Source of the DNA: Limimaricola hongkongensis DSM 17492
GTDB lineage: Bacteria; Pseudomonadota; Alphaproteobacteria; Rhodobacterales; Rhodobacteraceae
Assembly: GCF_000600975.2 (NCBI RefSeq)
Contig: NZ_KK088653.1
Coordinates: 620,501-684,500 of the forward strand
Reading direction: 5' to 3'
Length of the DNA: 64,000 bases
A model generated the notes under the pieces. That model was given only the letters and a program-made list of their open reading frames with translations, did no database searches and was not told the origin of the DNA. Both the position numbers and the translations under genes were made by a program. Below, one piece after another: positions 8,394 to 16,636 of the stretch. Within the stretch, counting starts at the first letter, position 1. Each line of letters starts with the position of its first letter.

Positions 8394-9323
8394 TCAGGGC
8401 AACAGCGCCAGCCAGACCGTCGCGGTGACCACCGAGGCCGCGGTGCCGATCAGGACCGCCGAGGCCGCGACCCGCTTGGCCCGGCCATAGATCGAGGCGA
8501 AGAGATAGGCGTTCACCCCCGGCGCCATCGCCGCCGTGATGATCGCGGAACGGAAGGCCGGCACCTTCAGGTCGAACAGCGTGCCAAGGCCCCAGACCAC
8601 CGCCGGATGCAGCACCAGCGACACCGCGACGATGTAGAGGATCACCCGCATGTCGCCCTCCGGGCGGTAGCGGTGCAGGATGCCGCCCAGGCCGAACAGC
8701 GCCGCCGGCAGCGCCGCGCGCGCCATCAGCTCCAGCGCCTCGACCAGCACGCCCGGCATCGGCATGCCCGACAGGTTCACCAGCGCACCGAGCCCGATCC
8801 CGAGGATCAGCGCGTTGCGCCCCATGCTCTTGAGCACCTTGCCGGGCAATTCCAGCAAGGAGCCGCCGCTGGCGCGGGCCAGCTCCATGGCGGTGATGCC
8901 GATGGCGTAGCAGACTGGCGAGTGCAGCGCGATGATCGCGAAGTTGGCCTGCAGCGCCTCGGCGCCATAGGCGCGCTCGGTGATCGGCAGGCCCAGAAGC
9001 AGCGAGTTCGAGAACAGCCCCACGAAACCGATCGCGACCGCATCCTCCCAGGAACGGCCGAACAATAGACGCGCGCCGAAGAGACCGGCGAAAAAGCCGG
9101 TGATGGCGCCCGCGTAAAAGCTGCCCAGAAGCGCGAGGTTGAACTCCTGCGCCAGATCGAGCCGGGCGATGGCGAGAAACAGCAGGCAGGGGATCGCGAA
9201 GCCCTGTGAGAACTTCATCAGCCCGTCGATCGCCGCCTCGTTGATCCAGCCGCGCCACGAAGCGAGATAGCCAAAGCCTAGAACGAGAAAGACCGGCAAG
9301 GTGACGGTGAGCAGCAGGATCAT
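8394..9323 (-). CDS. AEC family transporter (auxin efflux carrier-like)
   Basis: This inner-membrane carrier has about ten hydrophobic segments in 309 residues and belongs to the AEC/MleP family, whose bacterial members move malate, malonate or other organic acids. The pattern LPVFLVLGFGYLASWRGWI at the N-terminus, then IPCLLFLAIARLDL and later GLGALVNLSGMPMPGVLVEAL with polar breaks in helices, is typical. I start at the ATG at 9323 (MILLLTV) because it begins the first helix directly. An ATG eight codons upstream is possible. It is convergent with the ABC operon and separate from the genes upstream. The substrate is not predictable. Confidence 0.82.
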   Translation of the reverse strand: MILLLTVTLPVFLVLGFGYLASWRGWINEAAIDGLMKFSQGFAIPCLLFLAIARLDLAQEFNLALLGSFYAGAITGFFAGLFGARLLFGRSWEDAVAIGFVGLFSNSLLLGLPITERAYGAEALQANFAIIALHSPVCYAIGITAMELARASGGSLLELPGKVLKSMGRNALILGIGLGALVNLSGMPMPGVLVEALELMARAALPAALFGLGGILHRYRPEGDMRVILYIVAVSLVLHPAVVWGLGTLFDLKVPAFRSAIITAAMAPGVNAYLFASIYGRAKRVAASAVLIGTAASVVTATVWLALLP

Positions 9324-9408
9324 CTTTCGGCCCTTGTGCGGGGCCAATGCGCGGGCCGCTCCGCGGGTTTGCGTAATTGGAGAATGGTGAAGGGGAGAGA
9401 CCCTTCCC

Positions 9409-10209
9409 CTAGATGTCGAAGCAGAGCGTCATGCCGTCATATGCCGGATCGACATGGGCAGGCGTTTCGGCGGCGATGCTGCGGTAGTCGAGGTCGAAAT
9501 GCATGTTGGTCAGCACCGCCCGCTTCGGGTCGGCGCGCGCGATCCAGTCAAGCGTCAGCGCCAGATGCGCGTGGCTCGGATGCGGCTTGCGGCGCAGCGC
9601 GTCGACGATCAGGCAATCGAGCCCGCCAAGATGCGGCCAGGCGGCGGCGGGGATCTCGTTCACGTCGGGAAGATAGGCCAGCGGTCCGCAGCGCAGGCCG
9701 AGCGCGGTGATGTTGCCATGCACGAGATCGAATGGCGTAAGGCGGATCTCGCCGCCCGCGCCGTCGACGACCACCTCGTCCCCGATCGGGTGCAGATCGC
9801 AGATCGGCGGATAATCCGATCCCGCCGGGGTCACGAAGGCATAGCCGAACCGCGCCATCAGCGCTTCGGTCGTGGGCGCATCGGCCCAGCATTGCAGCCG
9901 CGCGCGCATGTTGAAGGCGATCATCCGCAGATCGTCGATGCCATGCACGTGATCGGCATGCGCATGGGTCCAGATCACGCCGTCGAGCGCGCCGACTTCC
10001 GCCGCGAGCATCTGCGCGCGCAGGTCGGGCGAGGTGTCGATCAGCACCCGTGTGATGCCGCCCGGGCCGTGCCGGGTCAGCAGCAGCGAACAGCGGGTGC
10101 GCGCGTTGCGCGGCTCATCTGGGTCGCAATCGCCCCAGCGATTGCCGAGCCGCGGCACGCCCCCGGAGGAGCCGCAGCCGAGAATGCGCGCCTCCAGCCG
10201 GTCGCTCAT
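9409..10209 (-). CDS. MBL-fold metallo-hydrolase, PhnP-like
   Basis: This 266-residue cytoplasmic metallo-beta-lactamase fold protein resembles PhnP phosphodiesterases. The metal-binding motif THAHADHVHGIDDLR and the N-terminal GCGSSGGVPRLGNRWGDC (a conserved start in this family) are visible, with a further His-rich motif near the C-terminus (NMHFDLDY). The ATG at 10209 overlaps the TGA of the upstream tatD gene (ATGA), which fixes the start over the codon four residues upstream. It is the last gene of the run dacC-tmk-holB-tatD. The substrate is unknown, probably a cyclic or nucleotide phosphodiester by family. Confidence 0.85.
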   Translation of the reverse strand: MSDRLEARILGCGSSGGVPRLGNRWGDCDPDEPRNARTRCSLLLTRHGPGGITRVLIDTSPDLRAQMLAAEVGALDGVIWTHAHADHVHGIDDLRMIAFNMRARLQCWADAPTTEALMARFGYAFVTPAGSDYPPICDLHPIGDEVVVDGAGGEIRLTPFDLVHGNITALGLRCGPLAYLPDVNEIPAAAWPHLGGLDCLIVDALRRKPHPSHAHLALTLDWIARADPKRAVLTNMHFDLDYRSIAAETPAHVDPAYDGMTLCFDI

Positions 10210-11012
10210 GCGGCGCTCCAACGCGCGGCCTTGGCAAAGAGCCGGTCGAAATTGGCGGTGGTCCGCGCCGCGAAATCGGGCAGGGAGAGATCGAACAACT
10301 CGGCGCCCACCTTCGCGGTATGCGCGGTGTAGGCCGGTTCGTTGCGGCGCCCGCGATGCGGCGGCGGCGCGAGATAGGGGCTGTCGGTCTCGACGAGAAC
10401 CCGGTCGAGCGGGGCGGCGGCAAAGATCTCGCGCAGCTCCTTCGAACGCGGAAAGGCGGCGATGCCCGACATCGACAGGTAAAACCCGAGATCGAGCGCC
10501 GCGCGACCCAGGGCGGCCGAGGAGGAAAAGCAGTGCATCATGCAGTCGTAGGCGCCCGCCGCGTGCTCCTGCGACAGGATGCGCGCCATGTCGTCATCCG
10601 CGTCGCGCGCATGGATGATCAGCGGCAGCCCGGTGCGCCGTGCCGCCTCGATATGGATGCGCAGGCTTTCTTGCTGAATGCCCTTGCTTTCGGCGGTGTA
10701 GTGGTAGTCGAGCCCGGTTTCGCCGATGCCGACCATCTTGGGGTGCTCGGCCAGCGCCACCAGATCCTCGACCGAGACGAGCGGCTCGTCGGCGGCGCTC
10801 ATCGGGTGGGTGCCCGCGGCCCAGAACACCGGGTCATGCGCCTCCGAAATGGCGCGCACGGAGTCCGCGTTCCTCAGCTTCGTGCAGATCGTGACCATCC
10901 GGGTCACGCCGGCATCGAGGGCGCGCGCGATCACCGCCTCCCGTTCCTCGGCGAAATCGGGAAAGTCGAGATGGCAATGCGCGTCAACGAGTTGGAAATC
11001 TTGGGGTATCAT
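10206..11012 (-). CDS. tatD: TatD family metal-dependent deoxyribonuclease
   Basis: This cytoplasmic TIM-barrel hydrolase is of the TatD family, 268 residues. Visible metal ligands are the N-terminal DAHCHLD, the glutamate in GIGETGLDYHY, the histidine in IHARDADDD, the histidine in MHCFSSS and the aspartate in LVETDSPYLAP. Family members have 3'-5' exonuclease activity on DNA and RNA ends and are linked to DNA repair and D-Tyr-tRNA turnover. The holB reading frame ends 6 bases upstream and the MBL gene overlaps downstream, so translation is probably coupled. Confidence 0.92.
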   Translation of the reverse strand: MIPQDFQLVDAHCHLDFPDFAEEREAVIARALDAGVTRMVTICTKLRNADSVRAISEAHDPVFWAAGTHPMSAADEPLVSVEDLVALAEHPKMVGIGETGLDYHYTAESKGIQQESLRIHIEAARRTGLPLIIHARDADDDMARILSQEHAAGAYDCMMHCFSSSAALGRAALDLGFYLSMSGIAAFPRSKELREIFAAAPLDRVLVETDSPYLAPPPHRGRRNEPAYTAHTAKVGAELFDLSLPDFAARTTANFDRLFAKAARWSAA

Positions 11013-11018
11013 CTGGCC

Positions 11019-12111
11019 TCAGGCTGCGGCGGATCCGGTCGCGGTGGCTTCGATCCTCAGCAGCATATCTAGAAGCAGCGCCGAAGGGTCAAGGTTGACC
11101 GCCCGCCCGTGCCGGGCGCGGGCCGACAGCTCCTGGCTCAGCTCGGCGATGCGCCGCGCGGCGCGGGCGTCCGGGGCGAGCGTCATCAAAAGCCGCGCCT
11201 CGCCGGGCGCGCCCTGCAGTTCCGGCTCGCCCATCAGCCCGGCCCCGCGCGGCGCGGGTGAGCAGGAGATCGATCAGGTCGAGCATCAGCGGAAACCGCA
11301 CCTCCGCGCCCTTGCCGGCACAGGCATCGGCCATGGCGATGGCGCGGGGCCGGTCGATATGCGGCAGCCCCGAAAACAGCGTCACGAGATCGGCGTAAAG
11401 CGCGCGCCCATCGGCCTGCGCGACCCGCGCCGCCCCGCCGACCGACCCCGCCGCCAGCACCGAAAGCGCCTCTGGCGCCTCGCCGGTCACGCCCGCCTGC
11501 GCCAGCGCCTCGGTCAGCGGCTCCGGGTCGAGCGGGCGCAGCCGCAAGACCCGGCAGCGCGAGCGGATGGTGGGCAGGAGCCCCGAGGGTTGGTGCGCGA
11601 TCAGCAAAAGCGTGGTGTTGGCGGGCGGCTCCTCCAGCTCCTTCAGGAGTGCGTTGGCCGCCGAGACGTTCATTTCGTCGGCGGCGTCGACGATCACCGC
11701 GCGGTGGCCGCCATCGGCGGAGCTGAGATGGAAGAAGCTCTTGAGCTTGCGCATCTCCTCGACCCGGATCTGCGCCGACAGCTTGTCGCCCTTGTCGTTG
11801 GGGCCGCGCTTGAGCACGAAAAGCCGCGGATGCGACCCCGCGCGGATGCGGCGCAGGTCGGGATCGTCTTCGGGCATGTCGAGCCCGTCGGCGGCGTCGC
11901 GCCCGGCCAGAAGATGCGCCGCGATGCGGTAGGCGAGCGTCGCCTTGCCCACCCCCATCGGCCCGGCCAGAAGCCAGCCTGAATGCAGCCGCCCGCCCGC
12001 CTGGGCTGAAAGGAATTCCGCCTCGGCGGCCGTCTGCCCGATCAGCCGCCGGGTTTCGCGCGGATGCGGCAAACCGGGCAGGCCGGTCGGATCGGGGAGC
12101 CCGTCGCTCAT
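11019..12111 (-). CDS. holB: DNA polymerase III delta' subunit, frame disrupted by one extra base
   Basis: This is the clamp-loader subunit that pairs with DnaX and HolA. The N-terminal frame runs from ATG 12111 and shows a P-loop-like GPMGVGKATLAYR, an SRC motif (RSRCRVLRL) and LLKELEEPP. After LLLTRAAR (near 11245) this frame turns into arginine-rich nonsense. The expected C-terminus (MGEPELQGAPGEARLL to LLDMLLRIEATATG, ending 11019) continues in another frame. Removing one base from the CCCC run at 11243-11246 joins the two as TRAARAGLMGEPELQ and gives about 363 residues, normal for the family. A sequencing error is likeliest, because the gene is essential. It overlaps tmk by 4 bases. Confidence 0.9.
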
Positions 12112-12740
12112 GAGGGCAGGCCCGCGCGGGGCAGGGCGATGGCGGCGATCTCGGCGGCCACGGCCTCGGGGGCGCGGTCGCCGTCGATCACGCGAAACCG
12201 GTCGGGCGCGGCGGCGGCGAGATCGAGAAAGCCCGCGCGCAGCGTCTGTTGAAACCCGAGACCCATATCCTCGAACCGGTCCTCGCCCGAGCCGCGCGCG
12301 AGCCCGCGTGCGAGCGCCGTGGCAGGGTCCATGTCGATCAGGAAGGTGAGGTCGGGCTCGGCGCCGATCATCAGCGCGTGCAGCCGGTCGACCGTGTCGC
12401 GCAGATCGCCGCGCGTGGCGCCCTGGTAGACGCGGGTGCTGTCGGCGAAGCGGTCGGTGATGACGGTCCGGCCTTCGGCCAGCGCCGGGCGGATGGTGCG
12501 TTCCAGGTGGTCGCGCCGCGCGGCGGTGAAGAGAAGAAGCTCGGTCTCGGCCGACCAGCGCCCCGAATCGCCTGTCAGCACGAGGCTGCGGATTTCCTCC
12601 GCGCCGGGACTGCCGCCGGGCTCGCGGGTGAGCAGCGCCTCGTGGCCCGCCTGTCGCAGCGCCTCGGCCAGAAGCCGCGCCTGCGTCGATTTGCCGGAGC
12701 CGTCGATGCCCTCGAAGCTGATGAAAAGCCCGGTCGCCAC
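12108..12740 (-). CDS. tmk: Thymidylate kinase
   Basis: It phosphorylates dTMP to dTDP. The 210-residue protein has the P-loop FEGIDGSGKST (8-18), the DR(F/Y) motif as TDRFADSTRVYQG, and the lid region ARGSGEDRFE. It starts at ATG 12740, four bases after the dacC stop, and its own stop overlaps the holB start (ATGA). The pairing of tmk with holB is widely conserved. Confidence 0.96.
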   Translation of the reverse strand: MATGLFISFEGIDGSGKSTQARLLAEALRQAGHEALLTREPGGSPGAEEIRSLVLTGDSGRWSAETELLLFTAARRDHLERTIRPALAEGRTVITDRFADSTRVYQGATRGDLRDTVDRLHALMIGAEPDLTFLIDMDPATALARGLARGSGEDRFEDMGLGFQQTLRAGFLDLAAAAPDRFRVIDGDRAPEAVAAEIAAIALPRAGLPS

Positions 12741-12744
12741 GGGC

Positions 12745-13962
12745 TCAGCTATCGCCTTCGGCGGCGGGCGCGGGGGCGTCGGTCATCGGCAGCAGACCGG
12801 GCAGGGCCACGCCCTCGGGACCGAAGCGGTCGAACAGCACCGTGGCCGCCACCTTGAGCCGCGGCATGAAGCCGCCGCGCGCCACCGCCGTCTCCGCCAC
12901 CAGCGGCACCCGCGTCTCGGGCAGGCCCTCGCGCGCGATGACCAGCTCGGCCAGCTCCTGGCCCGCTTCGATCGGCGCCTCGATCGGGCCCTGATAGACC
13001 ACCTCGGCGGAGAGATCTTCACTCGACATCACCGGCAGCAGCACCGAGACATCCTCGGCCAGCGCCAGCCCGACGCGGCCTTGCTCGCCCATCCAGACCT
13101 CGGCCTCGGAGATCCGCGTGCCCGCTTCGCCGATGTCGCGCTGCGCGAACTGGCGGAACGACCAGTTGACGATGCGCTCGGCCTCGACCCGGCGCGCCTC
13201 GGTGCTGTCGAGCCCGGTGATGACGAAGATCACCCGGCGGTCGCCCTGCTTGGCCGACCCGACCAGACCGTAGCCCGCCTCGGAAGTATGACCGGTCTTG
13301 AGCCCGTCGGCGCCGATGCCGAGCCCGAGGATCGGGTTGCGGTTCTGGCTGTTCGACGGCACCCGGCCGTCGAAGGCGAATTCCTGCTCGGCGAAGATCG
13401 GATAGAAGGTCGGGAAATCCTGGATCAGGGCGCTGGCAAGAATGCCCAGATCGCGCATCGACATGCGCTGGCGCGGATCGGGCCAGCCATTGGAGTTGGC
13501 GAAGGTCGAATTCTCCATTCCCATCTCGCGCGCCCGTTCGGTCATCAGCCGCGCGAAGCCCGCTTCGGTCCCGTCGGGCGAGAGCGCCTCGGCGAGAACG
13601 GCGGAGGCGTCGTTGCCCGACAGCACGATCACGCCGCGCAGCAGGTCCTCAACCCGCACCCGGTCGGTGGTATCGAGAAACATCGAGGAGCCGCCATAGG
13701 AGGCGGCGTGCTCGGAGACGGGCAGGCGCTGGTCGATCGACAGGCGCCCCGAGGCCACCGCCTCGAACGCCATGTAGAGCGTCATCAGCTTGGACATCGA
13801 GGCCGGCGGCAGCGGCTCGTTCGCGTTCTTGGCCAGTAGCTCGGTCCCGGTGGTGTGGTCGAGCACATAGGCGGCGCGGGCCGGTGTGTCGAAGCTCTGG
13901 GCGCGGGCCAGCGGCGCAAGAGCCAAGAGCGTCGCGGCGGCGATAAAGACGGCACGGATCAT
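12745..13962 (-). CDS. dacC: D-alanyl-D-alanine carboxypeptidase (low-molecular-mass PBP5/6 type)
   Basis: This periplasmic enzyme trims the terminal D-Ala from peptidoglycan side chains. The 405-residue precursor has a signal peptide (1-21, cut after ARA). All three penicillin-binding motifs are present: SMSK (55-58, nucleophile Ser55), SGN (115-117) and KTG in GLKTGHT. A PBP5-type C-terminal beta domain follows. The usual amphipathic membrane anchor is not clear, because the C-terminus is short, Pro/Ala-rich and acidic. It lies between the SPOR lipoprotein gene and tmk. Confidence 0.93.
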   Translation of the reverse strand: MIRAVFIAAATLLALAPLARAQSFDTPARAAYVLDHTTGTELLAKNANEPLPPASMSKLMTLYMAFEAVASGRLSIDQRLPVSEHAASYGGSSMFLDTTDRVRVEDLLRGVIVLSGNDASAVLAEALSPDGTEAGFARLMTERAREMGMENSTFANSNGWPDPRQRMSMRDLGILASALIQDFPTFYPIFAEQEFAFDGRVPSNSQNRNPILGLGIGADGLKTGHTSEAGYGLVGSAKQGDRRVIFVITGLDSTEARRVEAERIVNWSFRQFAQRDIGEAGTRISEAEVWMGEQGRVGLALAEDVSVLLPVMSSEDLSAEVVYQGPIEAPIEAGQELAELVIAREGLPETRVPLVAETAVARGGFMPRLKVAATVLFDRFGPEGVALPGLLPMTDAPAPAAEGDS

Positions 13963-14051
13963 CTGGGGTCGCTCCGGTCGGTTGGCGGGCCGCGTCCTTT
14001 GCGGCCGCGCGGAAGGGTCTGGCCCGGGCCGCGCGCGGCCCGGGGGCGGGT

Positions 14052-14849
14052 TCAGTTTCGCACGAAATAGGCGTCTGTGAAGCCCAGCGCCTTGACGCGG
14101 AACAGCGTCGCGTCGCGCGCGGCCGCATCGCTGGCGGGGCCGACGACGACGCGCCAGTAATCCGCGCCCTGGATCTCGGAGGTGACGACCCGCGCCTCCA
14201 GCCCCTCGACCTCCATCGCGGTGGCGGTGTTGCGGGCATTGGCCTCGACCGAGAAGATGCCGATCTGGATGAAGGGCCGGTCGAGATCGCTCGTGGTCGC
14301 GGCCGGGGCGGGACGGGCGGGGGCCTGCGGCGCGGCTGCGGGAGCCGGATCACCGGCGTCGGGCAGCGGCACGGCGGCGATCGGGGTGGGATCGTCGAAA
14401 TCGGTGGTCGCGCCCGGCGCCGACGGGGCCGCCGCGTCATCCCGGCGCAGCGCGGTGACATTGAGCTTGGCCGGCGCGCCGGCGAGCATCCCGAGCGCCT
14501 CGGCGGCCTCCGAGCTGACCTGCAGTGCCGGTCCCGGCGCTTCGCGCTCGCGCCGGAACAGCGCGCCGATCACGAAGCGGCCATTGGCCTCGTTGCGGAT
14601 CACCACCTGGCCGATCTGTTCGACATCGACCTCGGGGTAGGCGACCCAGACGCCGCCGAGCGAGGGCCGCCCGTCCCACAGCCCGTCCTCGGTGACCTGG
14701 AAGATCCCGGGCGCCTCGACGTCGCGTGACACGATTTCGGTGCGGTTGGTGTCAACGGGGGATGGCGCGGTCCCGGTTTCGCCGCAGGCGCCGAGCAGCA
14801 GCGCGCCGAGCAGCATGGCGCCCGGCCGCACGGATTTGGTGGCTGGCAT
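14052..14849 (-). CDS. SPOR-domain lipoprotein, RlpA-like
   Basis: This predicted lipoprotein has the lipobox LLGAC, giving Cys at about residue 22, with start ATG 14849 behind a GAGGGA ribosome site. Residues about 45-130 resemble a degenerate double-psi beta-barrel of RlpA: the segment ending EAAEALGMLAGAPAKLNVTAL matches where RlpA has the RVIDLS-AAA-LG pattern, but the catalytic DRGP motif appears lost (GALFRREREAP instead). A Pro/Ala-rich linker (about 140-185) leads to a C-terminal SPOR domain (about 190-265, FIQIGIFSVEANARN to LGFTDAYFV), which binds denuded glycan at the septum. It is upstream of dacC on the same strand. It probably binds septal wall and may not cut it. Confidence 0.8.
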   Translation of the reverse strand: MPATKSVRPGAMLLGALLLGACGETGTAPSPVDTNRTEIVSRDVEAPGIFQVTEDGLWDGRPSLGGVWVAYPEVDVEQIGQVVIRNEANGRFVIGALFRREREAPGPALQVSSEAAEALGMLAGAPAKLNVTALRRDDAAAPSAPGATTDFDDPTPIAAVPLPDAGDPAPAAAPQAPARPAPAATTSDLDRPFIQIGIFSVEANARNTATAMEVEGLEARVVTSEIQGADYWRVVVGPASDAAARDATLFRVKALGFTDAYFVRN

Positions 14850-15054
14850 ATGACATCCCTCGATTGCCCCGCACGGACCGTTGGCCGGCCCGCTCTTGTC
14901 TGGGCGGCACCGCCGGGAGCCCCGCGCCGCGCCGCGGGGCGAACATATCGGGGGGCGCGCGTCATGAAAAGCCGGTAGCACGGCGCGGCGCGGAAAATCG
15001 CGTGATCCGCGCCCCCTTCCCGAATCGCGCGCCAGTGCTTAGGCGAGACGCGCC

Positions 15055-15144
15055 GGAGGAGTGGCAGAGTGGTCGATTGCAGCGGTCTTGAAAACCGCCG
15101 TGCGTGAGAGCGTACCGTGGGTTCGAATCCCACCTCCTCCGCCA
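15055..15144 (+). tRNA. tRNA-Ser (anticodon TGA)
   Basis: The 90-base class II tRNA has acceptor stem GGAGGAG/CTCCTCC (15055-15061 with 15134-15140) and anticodon stem GCGGT/ACCGC around CTTGAAA (anticodon TGA, reads UCA/UCG). It also has a long variable arm (GTGCGTGAGAGCGTAC), T-arm GTGGGTTCGAATCCCAC and encoded GCCA end. Confidence 0.97.
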
Positions 15145-15410
15145 GGTTGAAAACTGTCAATCGAGCCATCGTTTCCGCTCCTTGTCTGCGGCGCTTGCGC
15201 TGGCGTTCGCATGGTCCCTGCGTCAATCCCGTACGGTTGCCGCGCCTGACATTACGTCGGTTCAATCGCTCGGCGTCGCTCCATGGGCGCGGCGCGGGTC
15301 CGTTGGCGTGGTCGTCCGAATGCCCCCTCCGCCTGAGACGCCATGCGCGGTGGACAACGGTCGCCCCGCCGGGTCAGTCTGCGGGGCGCGAAAACGGATG
15401 AGGGCGGGAC

Positions 15411-16541
15411 ATGGCCAAGGCGGGCAGGAGCGGCGATGCGCTCGGGCTGTTGCGGGTCGAGGTGCTCGCGGCGCGGATCGAGGCCTTTGGCCGCGCCGAC
15501 CCCGATGCGGGCAACCTGTGGCGGTCGGAAATGGCGGTGGCCGAGGCGGTGGCCTCGGTCGCGCTCGAAGGACGCAGGGTCTCGGAGGCCGACCTGTTGC
15601 CACGGGTGGCCGGCGGGGCCGGGCGGGGGGACCCGGTCGCGGGCGAGCTGGCGCTCGGGCTGGTCCGCGCGCTCAAGACGCCGGGCGACCCGGTTGCCGA
15701 CCCCGCCGCGGCGGTCGCCCGGCTCGAACGGCTCGTGGGCGGGCGCGCCGGGGCCGGGCAGGCGGAGCCGCACCCCGCCTCCCGGGCCGCGGCCGAGGCA
15801 TTCGCGGTGTTGCGGCCCGACGATCCGCCGATCCTCGCGGCGCTGCGGGTCAGCGCGGTCTATGGCGTGGCCTCCGAGCGGGCGCATCCGGTGGTGGAGC
15901 GGGCGCTGTTCATGGCGGTCGAGGGGGCGCTGCGCCGCCGCGCGCCCGGACCCGGCGGCGCGGTGGCCTTCGAGGAGGACCCGATGCGCGGCCTGTCGGG
16001 ACGGGTCGATGCCGATTGGGTCGCGACCCCGGCGCTGGCGCTGTCGGCGGGGCGCTACAGGCCATGGTCGCCGGGCAGCGCCGCGGGGCGCGCCGACCTG
16101 CTCGACGGGCTCGGCACGGTGCTGGGCATGGAGATCGGCCGGATCGGCCGGGCCCGCGACTGGCTGCGGCGGGCCCGCGCCTGCGGCGAGGGACGGCATG
16201 GCCGCTCGCGGCTGGGCGACGCGGCGCAGGCTTTCGTCTCGGCCCCCTGTCTCACCTCGGGATTGCTGGCCGAACGCATCGGCGTGACCCCGCGCGGTGC
16301 GACAAACCTGATCGACGAGCTGGTCGATCTCGGTCTTCTGCGCGAGATCACGCGGCGGCGCACGGCGCGGATCTGGTCGGTGCCGGGGCTGGCCGAGCGG
16401 CTGGCGGCGCGGCCCCGGCGGCCGGGCCGTACCGCACCCGCCGCGCCGCAGGACCGCGCGGCGCTGGGCCGGGCCTTTGCCGATCTGGACGCGGCGCTGG
16501 GCCGGGCCGATGCGCTGCTGGGGCGGCCGCGCCGGAGCTGA
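15411..16541 (+). CDS. DUF1612/HTH_13-like DNA-binding protein
   Basis: This 376-residue protein has no signal peptide. The N-terminal half (LLRVEVLAARIEAFGRADP, then LWRSEMAVAEAVASVALEGRRVSEADLL) and the C-terminal winged helix-turn-helix (about 275-325, LTSGLLAERIGVTPRGATNLIDELVDLGLLREI) recall the RHE_PE00001/DUF1612 family, whose members pair a Fic-like N-terminal helical region with an HTH_13 domain. I see no HPFxxGN Fic motif. The gene lies 266 bases downstream of tRNA-Ser, with nothing recognisable in that gap. It precedes the rsb operon by 95 bases with a weak hairpin between. A regulatory role is inferred from the helix-turn-helix only. Confidence 0.55.
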   Translation: MAKAGRSGDALGLLRVEVLAARIEAFGRADPDAGNLWRSEMAVAEAVASVALEGRRVSEADLLPRVAGGAGRGDPVAGELALGLVRALKTPGDPVADPAAAVARLERLVGGRAGAGQAEPHPASRAAAEAFAVLRPDDPPILAALRVSAVYGVASERAHPVVERALFMAVEGALRRRAPGPGGAVAFEEDPMRGLSGRVDADWVATPALALSAGRYRPWSPGSAAGRADLLDGLGTVLGMEIGRIGRARDWLRRARACGEGRHGRSRLGDAAQAFVSAPCLTSGLLAERIGVTPRGATNLIDELVDLGLLREITRRRTARIWSVPGLAERLAARPRRPGRTAPAAPQDRAALGRAFADLDAALGRADALLGRPRRS

Positions 16542-16636
16542 GACCCGCCGCTTCCCGTCAAGTGAGGCGGCACAAGGCTTTTCTTCCCCGCCCTTGCATC
16601 ATATCCGTAGGCAGCCGTGACCAGTTAGGACCAACC

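Noticed and set aside
14600..15265. Minus-strand peptide containing EEVGFEPTVRSHARRFSR
   Set aside because: It is the antisense translation of tRNA-Ser, another common artefact.
15055..16541. tRNA-Ser as an integration site for a mobile island
   Set aside because: No integrase, no direct repeat of the tRNA 3' end that I could find, and the following genes have the same composition as the rest.
16542..16636. EcfG (general stress sigma factor) promoter upstream of rsbR
   Set aside because: I looked for GGAAC followed by a CGTT-like -10 and found none in this gap.
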